From IMG/VR virus record IMGVR_UViG_3300037587_000845, positions 1 to 40,853 of that record: DNA of 40,853 nucleotides; one strand, written 5' to 3'. Positions 40,094 to 40,853 of this stretch are shown piece after piece; position 1 is the first letter of the stretch, and every line of letters begins with the position of its first letter. The DNA comes from a virus. A program made the position numbers and the translations under genes. Below the pieces are notes generated by a model that was not told where the DNA came from, searched no databases, and saw only the letters and a list, made by a program, of their open reading frames with translations.

Positions 40094-40510
40094 CTATCTC
40101 TTCACCGTCTCATCGATCAGCCGAAACATCCGTCTGAGACCCTTTCTGCGCTCTCTTTCCTTGACATGCTCGGTAGTCCTCCTCTCGATCATCTTCTGAC
40201 CTTCGTAGCAGGTGATGTCGAAGGTCCCTCCAGCTCTGTATGACTCCGCAGCCCCAGGCACGGAGACGTACAGGAGAGGCCTGACGTCATTGAGCTGTTC
40301 GAGGGCCATATAGTGGCCGGTGGCATCCAGAGGAGCTGCCAGCCACTGTCCAACGTAGACTGAGTTGCCCTGGGCCGGTTTCCAGCCCGTCCACTCCCAG
40401 ATCCGATAGCCCTTGTAGACGGGGCCTTCATTCTTGGCATAGTTGGCATCCATGGCCTTCCCGGTCACCACAGCTGTGGGGATGAGCCCCAGAAACATTC
40501 TTCTATCCAT
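40094..40510 (-). CDS. Hypothetical protein with Tat-like N-terminal signal (138 aa)
   Basis: The N-terminus MDRRMFLGLIPTAVVTGKAMD carries the twin-arginine pattern RRxFLG followed by a moderate hydrophobic stretch, like a bacterial Tat signal. The rest is a single small domain with Trp-rich YKGYRIWEWTGWKPAQGNSVYVGQW and a basic C-terminal helix (EHVKERERRKGLRRMFRLID). No family recognised. It starts by a 1-base overlap with the upstream gene. Real export through Tat is inference; a chance RR pair is possible. Confidence 0.68.
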   Translation of the reverse strand: MDRRMFLGLIPTAVVTGKAMDANYAKNEGPVYKGYRIWEWTGWKPAQGNSVYVGQWLAAPLDATGHYMALEQLNDVRPLLYVSVPGAAESYRAGGTFDITCYEGQKMIERRTTEHVKERERRKGLRRMFRLIDETVKR

Positions 40511-40853
40511 CAGTGGTGATCCCCTTCCTGCTCCAGGTCCTTAGCCTGCTCCAGAGCCTCATCGATGTCGAATCGGTCCTGATCGGTGTACCCGACCTCA
40601 GGCTCTTCTCCGCCCATATCGCCCGGCTGCGTGCGGAAGTCGTAGGCTTGCTCCAGCAAGTTCTCGACAGCGAGAGCGAGGCGGGTCACTTGGCCGGTGA
40701 GGGCCGAGAGCTGGGCCACGATGCCTTTGTTGCGGGAGACGTTGACTTCCAGAAAGGCGCCCTTACGCTGCTTTGCGGCATCCTCCAGCTGCTCCTGCAC
40801 TGCTTCTCGGGCGCGGTCCTCAGGAGAGACCTCAGGCTCCTCTACAGCTTCCC
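40510..40853 (-). CDS. Hypothetical helical protein, N-terminus beyond window edge
   Basis: The frame is open to the right edge: codons before GTG 40800 encode EAVEEPEVSPEDRAREA in frame, so the real start is outside the window. The visible part is helical and acidic, with a middle coil (GIVAQLSALTGQVTRLALAVENLLEQAY) and an acidic tail (DEALEQAKDLEQEGDHH). It stands where a small terminase subunit is often found, but no DNA-binding motif is visible, so that remains only a possibility. Confidence 0.65.
   Translation of the reverse strand, partial: EAVEEPEVSPEDRAREAVQEQLEDAAKQRKGAFLEVNVSRNKGIVAQLSALTGQVTRLALAVENLLEQAYDFRTQPGDMGGEEPEVGYTDQDRFDIDEALEQAKDLEQEGDHH

Overview
The window looks like one contiguous piece of a virulent, tailed double-stranded DNA bacteriophage with roughly 57% GC. 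Gene spacing is extreme: most neighbours overlap by 1 to 50 bases through TGATG, ATGA or GTGA joins. Portal, scaffold, major capsid, adaptor, tail and fibre genes are present. I see no tape-measure, tail-tube or sheath gene, so a short-tailed (podovirus-like) virion is the likeliest reading; genes outside the window could change this. No integrase, repressor, tRNA, rRNA, insertion sequence or CRISPR array was seen. Two lipoproteins, a T4-type lysozyme and a small holin point to a diderm (Gram-negative) host; the host taxon cannot be read from the sequence.

Layout. Positions 1-8138, on the + strand, form the early or replication arm: the end of a Sak4-like recombination ATPase, an ERCC4 (XPF/Mus81-type) nuclease with a helix-hairpin-helix tail, several small phage proteins, and an 860-residue family A DNA polymerase with an N-terminal uracil-DNA-glycosylase-like domain. 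A strong sigma70-type promoter and a three-way-junction RNA ending in a terminator-like stem (6046-6201) separate this from a second run of small genes that ends with a PLOD-like glycosyltransferase relative. One short membrane protein gene (853-1029) lies antisense inside the early arm.

Positions 8135-40853, on the - strand, form the late arm, transcribed right to left. From upstream to downstream: an open frame cut by the window edge, a Tat-signal-like protein, the terminase ATPase, a 50-residue zinc ribbon, a 981-residue polyvalent-type protein, the separate terminase nuclease, a ribbon-helix-helix protein, small basic proteins, portal, an exported two-gene cassette (small coiled-coil protein plus a 906-residue fibre with a signal peptide), small glycine-rich proteins, scaffold, major capsid, adaptor and tail proteins, a 1444-residue tail hub, a virion fibre, a GNAT-like protein, three Pro/Ala-rich candidate internal virion proteins, and a lysis cassette (lysozyme, holin, two lipoproteins, a membrane coiled-coil protein).

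Most notable points: the packaging terminase is encoded as two separate proteins, ATPase and nuclease, 3.1 kb apart with a zinc ribbon and a giant multidomain protein between them; a tail-fibre paralogue carries a Sec signal peptide and follows a second secreted protein whose only well-placed start is ATA; there is a compact structured leader RNA at 6085-6201; and a 12-bp perfect palindrome has both ends acting as start codons of divergent genes. Three small genes shorter than 60 codons (10149-10319, 33905-34063, 38718-38870) were found by reading the gaps.
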